DNA of 64,000 bases from the NCBI GenBank assembly GCA_037074615.1, contig CM073562.1, positions 13,315,001 through 13,379,000 of the forward strand, given 5' to 3'. The translations under genes and the position numbers were made by a program. Shown piece by piece: positions 1-13,000 of the stretch (its first letter is position 1; every line of letters begins with the position of its first letter). The stretch is from Leucaena leucocephala. Lineage: Eukaryota; Streptophyta; Magnoliopsida; Fabales; Fabaceae. Below the pieces are notes generated by a model, which worked only from the letters and a program-made list of their open reading frames with translations, ran no database searches and was not told where the DNA came from.

Positions 1-160
1 TTTTGTAAGAGGGAACATAAAAAATATCATAAAAATTCTAAAACATGATTGTTTGAAAAGGTTATGCTAAAGTTCCAACGGCTTTCATAGGATCTTTTCT
101 CCCACTGCTTGAAAGGACAGTTTCCTCATTAGAATGTGGAGACTTGTTTGTCAGAAAGCC

Positions 161-670
161 CTACATGGTAGTCAAAATATGGATCGTCAAACTAGTGTCA
201 ATCCACCAAATGTTATCGTTAACGCTAGAAAAATTAAATTCAAAAGTAACACATGATGAAAATATACTTCTCATCTCCATTATGCATTGCCTCACATCGC
301 TAATACTTGTAAGCCTCATAGCACATAATTTAGACATGATAACACCACTCATTTGCTCCTCAGTCAGCTTGAATTGCTTATCTAAGGCTTTCAGGTACCC
401 TTTGGTTGTGTTGCACTTAGGGACTACTCCCTTAATGCTCCTAGTGATCCTTTGTTGTATAAGCAGAAGAGACAAGCGGTTACTCCGCTCCCACATGTTA
501 TACATTTCCTTTGCCTATCTATCATCAAAGGCATCATCAGGTTTCGGAGGTTTATCAAACCTCAAGGCACAATCCAAGTCCAAAAAATCGAGTTGCAGCA
601 AAACATCATCTCTCCAGTTAGCATAGTTAATGCTGTTATCTAAGATTGTTTTGTTGCTTACACCAACCAT
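161..670 (-). pseudogene. copia gag (UBN2-like) remnant with in-frame stop
   Basis: From an ATG at 670 the minus strand reads MVGVSNKTILDN and then a segment with NYANWRDDVLLQLDFLDLD. That matches the start of plant copia gag proteins, where a W-x-x-(D/E) segment is followed by LDLD. An in-frame TAG near 519-521 splits it. The frame then continues through MYNMWERSNRLSLL and an MS..C.M.LTS segment typical of the gag helical region, and stops at 161. Further gag-like codons occur in another frame below 161, so a frameshift is also likely. An acceptor-like tttgcag lies just upstream of the ATG. Family assignment is by motif memory. Non-functional. Confidence 0.7.
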
Positions 671-1749
671 AATTCTGGGGCAGCAATTGGATCTGCAAAA
701 TAAAAATATACAAACATATAAATAAACTTACAGTAATAATTTAAAGCAACCGCAAGTCACTATGTCATATATGCATGCTTAGCTCAAATGTAGCATGCAA
801 GCAGTATAAATACGTATCACCAATATCTACATGTGGGCAAAGACATTAGCATAGCCATGTATTTATCTCAAATGATGGAATTAGAATGTATTGGTAATTT
901 CTCAATACCTATGGATTAATTGAAAAAATAACGAGGTCATTCTATCTCACCCTAATTAAATATACAATTATGAGATATTTACCTGTGGGTAAAGATAAAT
1001 CATAGCTATATATTTAATTATAAATGATATTTCAAATCCATATGTGATTAATGAATGTATGCAATAAATTCAATAAACAACGATAATGTGGCTACTCTTT
1101 AAAGAATTGCACGCTAACCACAAATATCATTCATATGCATTCAAAATCCAAATATGCACAAATTAATGGAAAAATTAATTCTTCCCTAATTAAATGTACA
1201 ATCATGAGATATCTACATGTGGGTAAAGATAAATCATAACTATACATTTAATTATAATTAATATTTTAAATTCATATGTGATTAATTAACGCATGCAACA
1301 AAAATAAATGAGGTGATATGGCTACTCCTTACAAAATTACATGCTAATCACAAATATCAATAACATGCATATAAATCTAAATATGCACAACATAATAGAA
1401 CATTTAATAAATTAATTTAATCAATAAATGTGACTAAATAATTTAATTTAAATTCTTCCATTATTTCATGCACCAAAAAATGTATAATAAATCAATTTCA
1501 ACTCAAAAGATTTTTGCAACAAAATAAATAGTTAATTTAATTGCTAAGGTAAAAATTAATAGGCAATTAAATAATATAAAAAATTAAAATTTTATAAATA
1601 CCTTTTTTCAAAAATTAAAATAATAGATAAATTAATTTAAACATTTACAGTGTATGAAATATGAATAAAAATATTTTGAAAAAATCAAATTAAAGGCTAA
1701 AAATAATTTTCTAGAAATAAAACTAAGTGACCCATACACAATATTCTAA

Positions 1750-2170
1750 AACAGAGCCCAAAATAATTTTTAGAAATAAAATTTTGTCCAGCCTAAAAGC
1801 TGCAATAGCCCAATAAAAAAATTGTAATGTATGATCTAAAAGGTATTTTCTAGAAGCAAATAGGAAAAACAATTCAGCCCAAATATGTGTCAGCCGAATC
1901 TGGTTCTAAAAATAAAAAATATACAGTTGGCCCAAATGCTGAGGCGGTTCAGACAACTATAAAACAAAATTCAGTGGTACAAAATATGTCGGCCCAATCA
2001 GCAACATACAACAATTTGTTTTTGTTGACGGCCCAAGACGCAGAAGCCCAACAACATTTTTTGTTAAAAAAATTGACTTTAGGCCCAATACACAAGCAAA
2101 CAGAAAGAAAATAAAATTTCTTGCTGGTAGCCCAAACAATTTTCTAAAATAAAAATTGTAGGCCCAAAAA
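1750..2170 (-). repeat. array of TTGGGC motifs in the copia leader
   Basis: Within about 420 bases the plus strand carries roughly ten GCCCAA hexamers (for example near 1756, 1807, 1876, 1930, 1990, 2030, 2046, 2083, 2129 and 2160). On the element's sense strand these read TTGGGC. The spacing is irregular (16-75 bp) and the sequence between them is not repeated, so this is a motif cluster rather than a tandem repeat. TGGGC(C/T) is the core of the plant 'site II' promoter element bound by TCP factors. Any regulatory role here is inference. Confidence 0.5.
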
Positions 2171-2576
2171 ATGCAATTAGCCCTTTCACAATCCTTAAAA
2201 ACTCTACCATGTTGCAAATCTTCTTCTTCTCTTGCGACGGCGCCACTATACTCTCACTCTTGTCACTCATAATTAAATATAAATATTTCTTTCTTTCTTT
2301 CTTTAAAACAAATACGAGCATATGCTTGCTTAATCATATAAACAATTAAAAGTTATGACCATTCCTTCACCGTCAATTGCTTTATACGTGCTTGGAAAAT
2401 CAAGTTTCTGCAATTGCTTCTCTCTTGCTCTCAGCAAGTCACAAAACAAATGGTTAAAAGATCCAAATAAAATAAATTATGATCTCTAAAGATTTCATGT
2501 ATTACATATTCTATCTCATATTGTTACTTATGAGGATTAGAGATCAACAAACAAGGCAGAGGGGATCTCAAACAAG

Positions 2577-2588
2577 GTTCTGATGCCA
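2577..2588 (-). other. primer-binding site, tRNA-iMet type
   Basis: On the minus strand TGGCATCAGAAC follows the LTR end (TCTAACA) after two bases. It differs at two positions from TGGTATCAGAGC, the usual copia site complementary to initiator tRNA-Met. This fixes the element's orientation (minus) and the inner LTR boundary at 2591. Confidence 0.65.
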
Positions 2589-2590
2589 CA

Positions 2591-2997
2591 TGTTAGAAAA
2601 TAAATATCTCAAATACAATATAATCAATCCATATTATAACATATATGAATTTAACACATATATGAGATGCAATAGAAGATTTAAAATTACTCCTCGCTAT
2701 TAGCTTGATTAATGTGAGAAGAATTAGAACTCAGATGAGATACCTGTTAATCAGAAAACACTGTCAGATAAATAATATGTTTTTCCAATTGGTGATTATG
2801 CACAGTGATGTTAACTTGTGTACTGCCATCACCAGTGGAGAACCTTCAATAGTGAGCTGAGAAAATATATTTCCTTCTTAACTCAAAAAGTAATCGCACG
2901 ATAAACTGAATTGTTAGTTTTCACCATTAGAAAATTAACCTTCAATAAATTGAGTCAACGACTTACCTTAGACTGGACCCAATGACTACAGGCTACA
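2591..2997 (-). repeat. copia long terminal repeat (outer end uncertain)
   Basis: The inner end begins TGTTAGAAAATAA on the plus strand (so ...CTAACA on the element strand) directly beside the primer-binding site. The outer end is a guess at the ACAGGCTACA sequence near 2989-2998, which would give about 407 bp. No second LTR copy is in the window to confirm it. Confidence 0.4.
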
Positions 2998-5230
2998 CTA
3001 AAAAATATTTATTAATTATCCTAATTAATATCTAAATATGTTATAATAATAAATAACTCATATAATATTGTTCTAATCATCTTCTTCACTTCTTGTAGTA
3101 AAGTTAATGGCACCTCTGTTTTACTTAACCACAATTTATGCAATCTAGCTTTATATCCTTTGAGAATTCTCAGAGATTGTTGTAGATCTATCAATACAAT
3201 CTTCAAAGCTTTTCATTAATGACTAAAGGCAACATTCCTGTAACTTCATAGAGGTAAGCATTTCAAGCTTTTACATTGTCATTATTGTTCTTATCAATAC
3301 TATCTAGATGAAAAGGAATATTACACTCCTTTTTTGGCTGACATGTCTTTGCACTATATATTTATTGTTAATTTTGACCAATCATCAGTAGGTTTATTGG
3401 TGAAGAACATAAACACGTAATTATTTATAGTGTGTATGATCTATATAGAGTATTATTTTATTGTTATTCTAATTAAGGCCTCTTAGAGAAACATTTAGCT
3501 CCTAAATGACTAAGGGAGACTTTATATTTTACTTAGATCATATGTGAGTTTAATTCTTTTTTTAAAATTTTTTTATATAAAAAAAATTATTATATAGAAA
3601 ATAACATATTAAAAATCTATTGCCTCTCAAAGCAATTCCTTTTGCTTAATAACCCAAAAGATGTGAACACTAATGTTATATTTCAAGACATCATTTCTTT
3701 CTTAAAGTTTTTGTTGCTTTCTTTTCTGTTCATGTGTCTTACTTCCTCTCAGCCTATTTTTTCAATTCTCTAAATTATTGTCCTTGTTTTATTTTATTTT
3801 TATAATTTATGCGTGACTATGCTTAATTATTAATATCATGTTTTTCATAAAAGATTAAGCTTAATAATACTTAAGTTTTGTATGATGATATTAAAGTTAG
3901 TAATTTAGATTGAACAATTGAGTCAACCCAGTTTCCCATTAAAAAGAGCAATTTTAGTTTAAATCAATTGACCATTATTTTTTTTTATTCTAAAATACTT
4001 CTTGGATCATTCAATCCAATGCTAAATAAATAATTGGTCATATATTTGGCCGCCATGCAATGGGAAAACTAAGAGAGAAAGAAATTGGTTAAGAATCTAT
4101 TAAATCGACTTTTTTAAAAGATATATATTCTTTTATTAGAGATAATGTTGTTTGAAACATAACCAGATATTAAATATAAGTATATTTTTAAATAAGTCAA
4201 AATTAATAAAATTGGTGGATCCATTTATTGAATCAGCTTATTTTTTGGGAATTTTTTTTACTTTATATTACGTTTATATGTAGGTGTAAATATTTAGTTA
4301 TATTATACTATGGATAATTATTTTTAAGTATACATTATTTTAAAAGCCCTATGCCATTTAATTCCAATGCTCTTGCTGTCTGATAGGGATATTATTAAAG
4401 CAATAACTCATATTGTGAGAGATCATAACGTGTAAGCTAATTCAAATTGAATCCTTTTGGTTTCTATAGCGAAAATATACTTATAAAATTGTTCTACCTT
4501 ATTAATTTTCACTAACCCTATAAACTTGCCCATGAGAGACGAACCAGCTCGAGCTCCATCATTTACTCTGCCATATCAAGAAAGTCTCATCTCTTTCTTT
4601 TTGGATTTCAACATATGCCTATGAGATCCCTCGAAAATACTCTACTAGAGGTGGATATGACCTGATATAGCCCTTTAGTGAAATTTCTAGGAGAAAATTA
4701 TATTTAAGTTTTATATAAAAAATCAAATTAAAAAAATCTATAATTTTATCAAATGATTATTAAATTCTATAGGATCTAAATTTAATTTTTTTTAAATTAT
4801 AAAATAATAGAATTTTCTTTAAAAAAAACGTCTTAATTGTTTGTTTTTCACTTCCAATTGTTTTTTTTTGTAAGTTATAATTTCTATTCTTTTAGTTATT
4901 ATTATTTTTTGTTTGAGTTGTTATTTTTTTTATAAAATTATTATTCATATTATTTAAGTTATTTTTTTAAAGACAATTTTATTATTTCATAATTTAAAAA
5001 AATTAATTTTAAATTCCGTCTGACTTTACATGTTTTTATAAATTCGTGGGATTCTTTTATAATTAAATTTTTTATATATGAAATAAATACAATTTTTCTA
5101 ATTTTTAGCCTCTTCTTTTCATTTGTGTTAAAAACGTTATTAATGAAAAGCATATATGTTTTTTCCCCTTTTGGTGGAAGGTGGGAACAATGGTTTATAT
5201 TAAATTGAATAAGTTTACCATGACCGTGCA
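2998..5230. other. gene-free AT-rich DNA
   Basis: No ORF above about 90 codons resembles a known protein. The stretch is mostly A/T runs and short direct repeats. Its right end is the proximal upstream region of the ankyrin/AAA+ gene. I see no clear transposon ends. Confidence 0.5.
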
Positions 5231-5648
5231 AAAAAAGAAATTAAAAAAAGCATTATCACAGTGAAAGAAAGTGGGCGGTTACAATTATATGTCTGTGTTG
5301 TTAGGTGGCCAAAAAAAGAGAGCTCGTCGCGTTCCAGCTGTGTCCAGCATCTCTATTTTGATCTATGGATGAAGAAGGACGGCCAGGGCATAATCGTCAA
5401 ATGCTTCTTCTTCAAGGAATATAGAAACGGAAGGAGGAATTTGATAGTCCGAGAAAGCAGTGGGAACAAGATTTCGCACCCAACAGTCGGACGCGGAGGA
5501 TTTCGAATTTCCTCCATATTCTCACACTCCGCCTCCCAAGACTCAAATCCCAAAAGGAAAATCCAAAACTTGTTTTGACTTTCATTTTCTGTTTTCTCCT
5601 TCTTTCTCTTGCATTCTCCAATTCCGCCGTTGTTCCTCCGGATTCAAG

Positions 5649-8482
5649 ATGCAGAAGTCTCAGGATCAACGGCTAAGATCTGCTAAACCGGCCACCATCC
5701 ATGGCTTCGCTCAATCTGGGGACCTTGTTGCCTTCCAGAGGCTACTTCGAGACAACCCTTCTCTCAACGAGAGAAACCCTGTTGTAAGATCTCTCATTCT
5801 TCTTATCTCCTTTGCTTTTCCTCCATTTCCTCATTTTGCGTTTTTGGACCAAAGATTTCTTTGATTTCATTGTACGAGCATTCTGGATTAAAATGATTCT
5901 TTTGTTGTCCTCTATTATGCTTGCTGGGTTGGGGATTTAATATGCAAATGAATTCAGATCTACTTGGTAGTAATGCATACAAGTCTAGCTGGGTAATGAC
6001 AATTTGGATGCTGTTCCTTGTATGCCTTGGTTATAATTTCTGATGTATGCTTGGCATTATTAAATTCGGCAGCAACTTTAAGAATCAAAAGGAAAATGTG
6101 AGATGAATATAATGCTTTGCGCGTTGAATTTGCTGTCAACATCGATGATGTTGATTACAAACCACTTGGGGCAAGACATCTTGATCAAAGCTGAGTTAGC
6201 TGTATCCGAGTGGAGCTTTTTTAAATTCATGCACTACACTTTCTGTAATAGTTCCTTAGCTTCCAATTATGAATCTTTGTTTGATAAAATTTTATAAGAG
6301 CGCGATGCTTTAATTGTGAGATGGAACTATGTTACTTGGTTATATGATGGTCTTAACTTTATTGGATTCAATGTGGCTCCTCTTGTTGTCTTCTTACTTC
6401 ATGTCTGAGGATCCAACCTATCTTAAATGCAGATGGCTCAGACTCCACTTCATGTTTCTGCTGGCCACAATAGGACCGATATAGTAAAATTTCTTCTCAA
6501 TCGGCAAGGACCGGATAAAGCTGAGTTGGAGGCCAAGAATATGGTAGGAACTAGATAATAATTTTTCTTAAAGTTCTTTTTAAAATGTTAACAAGTTGAC
6601 TGCAAGTGAATTTTCTCCTAAGTTTTTCTGCATTGTTTTTGTAGTATGGAGAGACACCCTTGCACATGGCAGCAAAGAACGGGTGCAATGAAGCGACGAA
6701 GTTACTTCTTGCTCATGGGGTTTTTATTGAAGCTAAAGCAAATGTGACTTTTCTTGTCACTTCCTCTCTTTTTAATCCACACACACACTAGAATGGAATA
6801 TTACTGTAGAAACATGATTCTTAAGCCACCTAAGCCATGGCTTGACCTTGAGCTGCTTGCCAGTGCCATATCCTTTTTTCATCTTTCTTCTGTTCCTTTT
6901 TTCTTGGAATTCTGTGCAAAGCTTAGGCCTGCTCTAGGTCAAAAGCAAGAATGAATTGTTTAAATGTTCTATCTGACAGTTTTTTGTCAAACTTGTTCTT
7001 GCAGAATGGTATGACGCCTCTACATCTTGCTGTTTGGTACTCTCTGCGGGCTGGAGAATGCTTAACTGTTAAAACATTGCTTGAGTACAATGCTGATTGC
7101 AGTGCTAAGGACAATGTAGTAAATGTGTATTGATATTTTAAAGTTATATTTACATCCTTTTGGAAGATTTTGATTGATTCTCAAAGGTATTGATTGCAGG
7201 AGGGAATGACTCCTTTAAATCATCTTTCTCAAGGCCCTGAAAGTAAGAAACTTAGGGAACTTTTACAGCATCATCTTGAAGAACAGAGAAGGAGACGGGC
7301 TATTGAAGCATGCGGTGAATCCAAAGCTAGAATGGATGAGCTTGAAAATGAAATCGCAAATGTTGTGGGGCTACATGATTTAAAAGTACAATTGAGAAAG
7401 TGGGCAAAGGGCATGCTTTTGGATGAGAGACGCAGAGCGCTCGGTCTGCAAGTTGGCCCCAGAAGACCCCCACATATGGCCTTCCTTGGCAATCCTGGAA
7501 CAGGTTATCCATTGCAAATTTTTCTAAAATGTAGTTTTTTAAATGTAACCTGTGTTGGAAAAAGACATCTTACTCAGAATTTATATATATATCCTTTTTT
7601 TCTCATTTAGCCCATGATATTATGCCATTTTAGCCCTTTCTCATCAATTCCATGTTTAAAAGTTAAAACAGCCTTACAATCTAGCACTTTTTATTGTTGG
7701 TTGTTATATTGAATAGGTAAAACAATGGTAGCTCGGATCCTCGGTAAATTACTCCATATGGTCGGAATTCTACCAACTGATAAAGTGACTGAAGTCCAAC
7801 GAACTGATTTGGTTGGAGAGTTTGTTGGTCATACCGGTCCAAAGACCAGGAGGAAGGTATGTTGCTGGCTTTGAAATCCTTCTTTGCATGCTTATTTTAG
7901 AAATCAAACCTGACCGGCCACCATGCATTGACCAATTTTATACAGATACAAGAAGCAGAAGGAGGAATTCTATTTGTTGATGAAGCTTACAGATTGATAC
8001 CGATGCAGAAGGCAGACGATAAGGATTACGGATTGGAAGCCTTAGAGGAGATCATGTCTGTCATGGACACTGGAAAGATAGTTGTTATATTTGCTGGATA
8101 CAGTGAACCAATGCAGCGAGTAATCGGCTCCAATGAAGGTTTCACCAGGCGGGTGACCAAGTTTTTCCATTTTAGCGATTTCAATTCGTCCGAACTAGCC
8201 GAAATCCTTCACATCAAGATGAAAAATCAAGCAGTGGAAAGCTTGCTATATGGATTCAAGTTGCATAACTCATGCAGTGTAGAAGCTGTATCAGCATTGA
8301 TAGAAAAGGTAACAACAGAGAAGCAACGCAAGGAAATGAATGGCGGTTTGGTGGATACCATGTTGGTTAATGCTAGAGAAAATTTGGATCTCAGGCTTAG
8401 CTTTGATTGTATAGATACAGAAGAACTTCTTACCATCACACTGGTAGATTTAGAAGCTGGACTTCGGATATTATCTCAGTAA
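5649..8482 (+). CDS. ankyrin-repeat / CbbX-like AAA+ ATPase, 7 exons, 478 aa
   Basis: Predicted exons are 5649-5783, 6433-6543, 6645-6743, 7005-7115, 7200-7503, 7717-7856 and 7946-8482. All introns are GT-AG and the frame is continuous. Residues 1 to about 170 hold four ankyrin repeats (TPLHVSAGHNR, TPLHMAAKNGC, TPLHLAVW, TPLNHLS). A charged linker (EEQRRRRAIEACGESKARMDE) follows. The AAA+ module has Walker A GNPGTGKT at about 249-256, with its second G split between exons 5 and 6, and Walker B ILFVDEAY at about 308-315. A CbbX-like tail follows (FAGYSEPM, NEGFTRR as sensor/arginine-finger region). CbbX proteins are Rubisco-activase-type ATPases in bacteria and red plastids. The plant ankyrin fusion (the single Arabidopsis gene I recall is At3g24530, similar length) has no role I can state. 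No transit peptide is obvious. The start is the first ATG in frame with the ankyrin block. Confidence 0.9.
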
Positions 8483-8694
8483 GCAACATTTTTTGCAATC
8501 TGATAGGTAATTTGAAGAGGAATATTTCAGTATACATCAATGCATAAAGTTGGATTCTGCCCATTAATTTTGGGAATTCTTTTGTATTTTTAGTTATGTA
8601 ATTGATTATATATTGTATTATTATATAAGGCTGGGCTTATTATTTGCATCTTCCATTGTATTCTTTGTAACTTATTTATTTTTTTCAAGTGAGC

Positions 8695-8700
8695 AATAAA
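8695..8700 (+). terminator. AATAAA poly(A) signal of the ankyrin/AAA+ gene
   Basis: A canonical AATAAA lies 213 bp after the TAA stop, following a T-rich stretch. Plant poly(A) signals are loose, so this is a candidate only. Confidence 0.4.
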
Positions 8701-10027
8701 TCTCTCGTTGTTTGAATCTCTTGACCAAGGACAATTTTCCCCTTCATGCCTGGTTTTAATTTATTCTATATATATGTGTGCGCTTTATCCTGTTATTTTA
8801 ATGTATTATAATATTAATTAATTAATGTATTATAATTTTCTATATTATAATGTATCAGACTTTTTGTGAATTACTCCACTAGTTCTATTTAGGGAAAATG
8901 AAAGAAAAAGATTATGGAAAATAATAAATATTAAAATAGGACAGTTATTAACTATAGATTAAGTATTACTAATACAATATCATATTTTTGTATTTATTAT
9001 TTTCTTTCTATCATTTTTTTATTTATTAGGTAGGGATAATAATTTTCTTGTGTAAGTATAAGGTATGTCATTGACGTCTCCTCATTTATTTCCTATTAAA
9101 TGTTGACAAGGGATATATAAATAATATCAATGTAATATGGCCCCAGTTGTTTATTATATTGATGGCCGGTTGAGATTTTTTATTTCTTTTAATTTTGAAG
9201 AAGAGTTAATATGTAAGAAGGATATTGTGTGAAAGCAAGAAAAATTTTAGATGGAGTCTAATTTGTAGAAAAGAAACGCAGAAAATAGTTGGAGATAGAA
9301 AATGGCGACGCCAATAATATACTACAAATGAGTCAAAATAAATAGAAAAAGAATATCTCTATTTTTAATGATTTTTTTAAAAATCAATATTGAGGTTGAG
9401 GATGTGGTTAAAAGATAAATTCTATTTTAAAAGTTCTTAAAATAACATTTTACAATTAAAAGTAAAACAAGTTTGTAAAGAGAATATCTTTGAAATTAAA
9501 ATATATTGTAAGCCTAAACATTACTATATATTTTGAGAAAAAGAAATTTTGCTTTATTTTAAATGGAGAATAAATTCAATTTTTTTTAAATTTTTATAAC
9601 AAAAAAATATATATATTGTAAGTACAACTATTAAAAAAAAGTAAAAAAACAATAATTCTAAACTTTAAAATAAATTAATCTTAAACTTAAAGTAATTTAG
9701 GAATAGTTTGATTAAATAAAAAGAAATTGGAATCCTCCAAAGAAATTAAGCTTAGCAGAAATCTGAAAGAACAATCATCTTCAGGTCCATAAAATCGCTA
9801 ATTATTGGAAGAGATGGGACACTGCGTGCAAACATCAAGTTGTTAAGGGCCGCAAGATTTGTTTTCTATGCTATACTAAGCAAGAAGAGTTGCGCAAGGA
9901 ACACAAACAAACGGACAGTTAATCGCAGTTAGAGTAATTTCCGAGGGAAATGATCTTCCAGGACTGAAAAAAAAAATCCTATTTTTCTGGCGACCCAAAC
10001 GTGCCCCATCGTTCTTTCTCTTGCCTT

Positions 10028-10030
<3 letters not shown>
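8701..10030. other. intergenic DNA and promoter region of the TraB-like gene
   Basis: AT-rich and without a convincing ORF. It contains the 3' flank of the upstream gene and, in its last 300 bases, less AT-rich sequence likely to be the promoter and 5' leader of the next gene. Confidence 0.5.

Positions 10031-10058
<28 letters not shown>
10031..10058 (+). repeat. (GA)14 microsatellite abutting a start codon
   Basis: Fourteen GA units end exactly at the ATG of the TraB-like gene. If counted as coding from an upstream GTG it would read (RE)n, but eukaryotic initiation requires the ATG at 10059. GA tracts in plant 5' leaders can bind BBR/BPC factors; that is general knowledge, not shown here. 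Confidence 0.8.
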
Positions 10059-10061
<3 letters not shown>

Positions 10062-13000
10062 CTTATTACTTCGTTTTCTGTAATCCCTTCTTCGTCTTCG
10101 TTTCCTTCGATTTCCAGCCTCGATTCCCCTTCTACTTCCACTCCCACTAGAATCAGAGCCATCCATTCTTCTTCTAGACGATGCCTTAAATTTAATAGAC
10201 CCCCTTTTCAATTCTCTTCGCTCTATAATTCTCTTCCATTTGCCTCAATTGCTAGAGCTTCTTCTTCTTCTTCCTCTTCCAAACAAGTTGTAGAAGATGG
10301 CTCTGCGGATAAGTTCTTGCAAAACGCTTCCATGGCGGATTTCCTGAGATTCAAGCGAGGAATCGATGGAGGGAGTGGAGAGTTGCAGACGGCTATAGTG
10401 AGCTACAGGAAGAAGTTTCCATGGTCCCTATTGTACCCTTTTCTTCAGGTGCGAACTGAAACCTTTCCATTGCTCAACGATGGTTTTTCGTTCCTTTTTT
10501 CTTTTGAATGAATTGATTTATTGTGTGTTATCTTTTGCTCTTTCTGATGGTGTAGGTTGATTTAGTTTCAACAATTCACATCGCAGATAAAGGGTAAGTC
10601 CGTCTAACTTCTCAATTTTCTGCTTTTGTATTTGTTCTGAAAACAACTTATCCCTTGGGATTATTGGATTAATAGTTGAAGATGGAGAAACGAAGTGGAT
10701 ATGACATTTGTAATATAAAAGAATAATGGGAAATTATAGAGTCCTGTTGCTGATAAAGGAAGAGGCGAAGTCAGGGAAATTGGTAGATGTTGAAGTTTTG
10801 GCAAATGAAGGCTTCTCTTGTTAACTCTGGCAAATAGTGATGAGAAAAACAATGTCACAACAAAAATTTCATTTTTTTTTAATTGGAGTATTGTGGGCCC
10901 ACTTGTGGGTAGCTCTCCTTTATTGCATTCATAGGGTCATGTGTGAGGAGGAATCTAGATTTATGATTATCTAAATGTAGGTCTAGCAGACCGCTAGCTT
11001 TGCACTTTTAGATATGGTTGATGACATTAGGAGTTAGTGTGACATTATTCATGACAATCACAGGTCTACTATGCACATGGTATTAGCTTGTTAAATGATT
11101 TATTTTTAAATATTCCTCTGCTTTTTGACTACAAAATGTGGCAGGTAGTTCATGATGAGTTGGGTGAACAAAATTATCGCCGCTTCCGAACTAATTCCAT
11201 CAATTGACATCCAGTTGCTATAAATGACTAAAGAGTATGTTTAAAGAAGATATAAAGTGGTGAACTGCCTAGCATTCATGAAGTATTTATAGATTTGGGT
11301 TTTGGTCTATGACTATGTTTGATTTATTTATTAAGAATCACTAGTGTTTTTAGTCGCATCGACTTAATTTATGTTCTACATTGAGAAATAAGTAATTTTA
11401 GTGATCCTGATTTCTACAAGCAGGTATTTTACAGCCCTCCAAGAAGTACTTGAATCCTATGATTGCGTACTTTATGAAATGGTAGCTAGCAGGGAAAATA
11501 TAGAAAGTAGAAGAAACAATATCCCTAAAGCAAAGGTGAGAGGCTTTGGCACTAAAGGAGGGATAAACATCTTGGGATGCATCCAACGATGGATGGCTCG
11601 AATTCTCATGCTTGATTTCCAATTAGACTCTCTCAGTTACCAAGCTGAGAATTGGTACCATGCAGATCTTGACTATGAAACCTTCAAATTGCTCCAGGTC
11701 GGACCCTTCATTTTTCTGACTTTATTCAACATGGTGCTCACAAATGGGGCCTATTCTTACTACAGTGATTGGGGATTGAATAGATAGTTATTACATACTT
11801 ATTAGAAACATAGTTGAAAAGCCTACTTAGCAAAGTAGTCTAGCAAAATCATTTATTAAAGCCTCTATAAGTAGGTAGATCAATACTTATATGAGAACAA
11901 AACTTCCGCTTAGTGTTGGCATATTTCATCTTACATATTGTAGTATTTAAAAATTTTGAACATGCAATGCTTATTCCTATTGGTATACTCTACTACGCAT
12001 GCTGGATATTCAAATGAAGTGGAGAATAAATGTTAGGCAACATACTTTGCTTTCACTTTGGTTCCCTAGTTTTCTCATCTACAGGTGGGATAAACTCATT
12101 TTAAGCTAACAATGGATTTGAAAGATGTCTTGAACAGTTTGTCAATCTTCATGTTCTTTTTGCTTTCAGATAATAAAAAGTTGCCCTTGTGTTGCAGCTT
12201 GAAAAAGGTGAAAGCTTCTTTTCTTTTGCAAGAGATATGACTCTTAGATCCACAAAGGCAATGTTGCAGCCAGCTTCTTCTGTTCCAGAAGATCTTGGTC
12301 CATGGAGGTCCAAGCTTTTATGGGCTTCTCGTGTACTTCCTATGCCACTTGTCGGCCTTTTTATCATCGGAAGCGTCTGTGCAGATGCTGGAAGTCAAGC
12401 ATCAGCATTTCCTGAAATAGAGGCATTGTCAAGTCTCGATTTTGGTGCTGCAATTAAGGTCTTCCTTGCAAAGAGACTAACGACTGAGTGAGTATATATG
12501 CCAGCATTTGCTTCTGATGCATCCCTCAATCTTCCTTTCCCAAAAAAATAATCTTTCCGTCCCTATTTATTTTAACTCTCTTAATAACTTAATCTTTAAA
12601 CTTTAACTAAATATAACACAATCTCTATAGTTTTAACTCGTTATAACATAAAATTTTAACTCGATACATATTATTCTACGTAGTTTAACTATTTAAAATA
12701 TTAATTCTTATATTTTAAAAAATAAAATTATATATTTTATGAAATTTAGGACTAAAACTTTAAATTATTAAAGATATAGATATTGAGTTATAATGAGTTA
12801 AAATTTAAATATTAAATTTTAAATGAATAAAAAATATAAGAATTAAGTTACAATTGAGTCAAAAGTATAAAAACTGAATTACAATTGAGCTAAAATTACA
12901 GGATCAAAAGATTAATCATACCTTTTTTTTTTTTGGTCATTAATGCCAAAAATATTGCTGTGAAGGTTAACAGAAGTGACAGCAGATTTAGAGGAGAAAT

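Larger units (their letters stand above)
1..2997 (-). mobile_element. Ty1/copia-type LTR retrotransposon, 5' part, degenerate
   Basis: Read on the minus strand, the order is LTR, tRNA-Met-type primer-binding site, long AT-rich leader, then a gag start. This is the order of a Ty1/copia element. The window cuts the element off at position 1, so protease, integrase, reverse transcriptase and the 3' LTR are not visible. The leader (about 671-2576) has no long ORF. The gag frame is broken by a stop. The outer LTR edge near 2997 is uncertain because I could not find the inverted partner (CTAACA) of the inner TGTTAG end. It is a decayed, probably immobile copy. Confidence 0.7.

Noticed and set aside
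5261..5578. 105-codon plus ORF just upstream of the ankyrin/AAA+ gene
   Set aside because: No recognisable domain; lies where the promoter and 5' leader should be and overlaps ORFs on the other strand.
10029..10058. Upstream in-frame extension of the TraB-like protein giving an Arg-Glu repeat
   Set aside because: It would start from GTG within the GA microsatellite. The ATG at 10059 is the first proper start.
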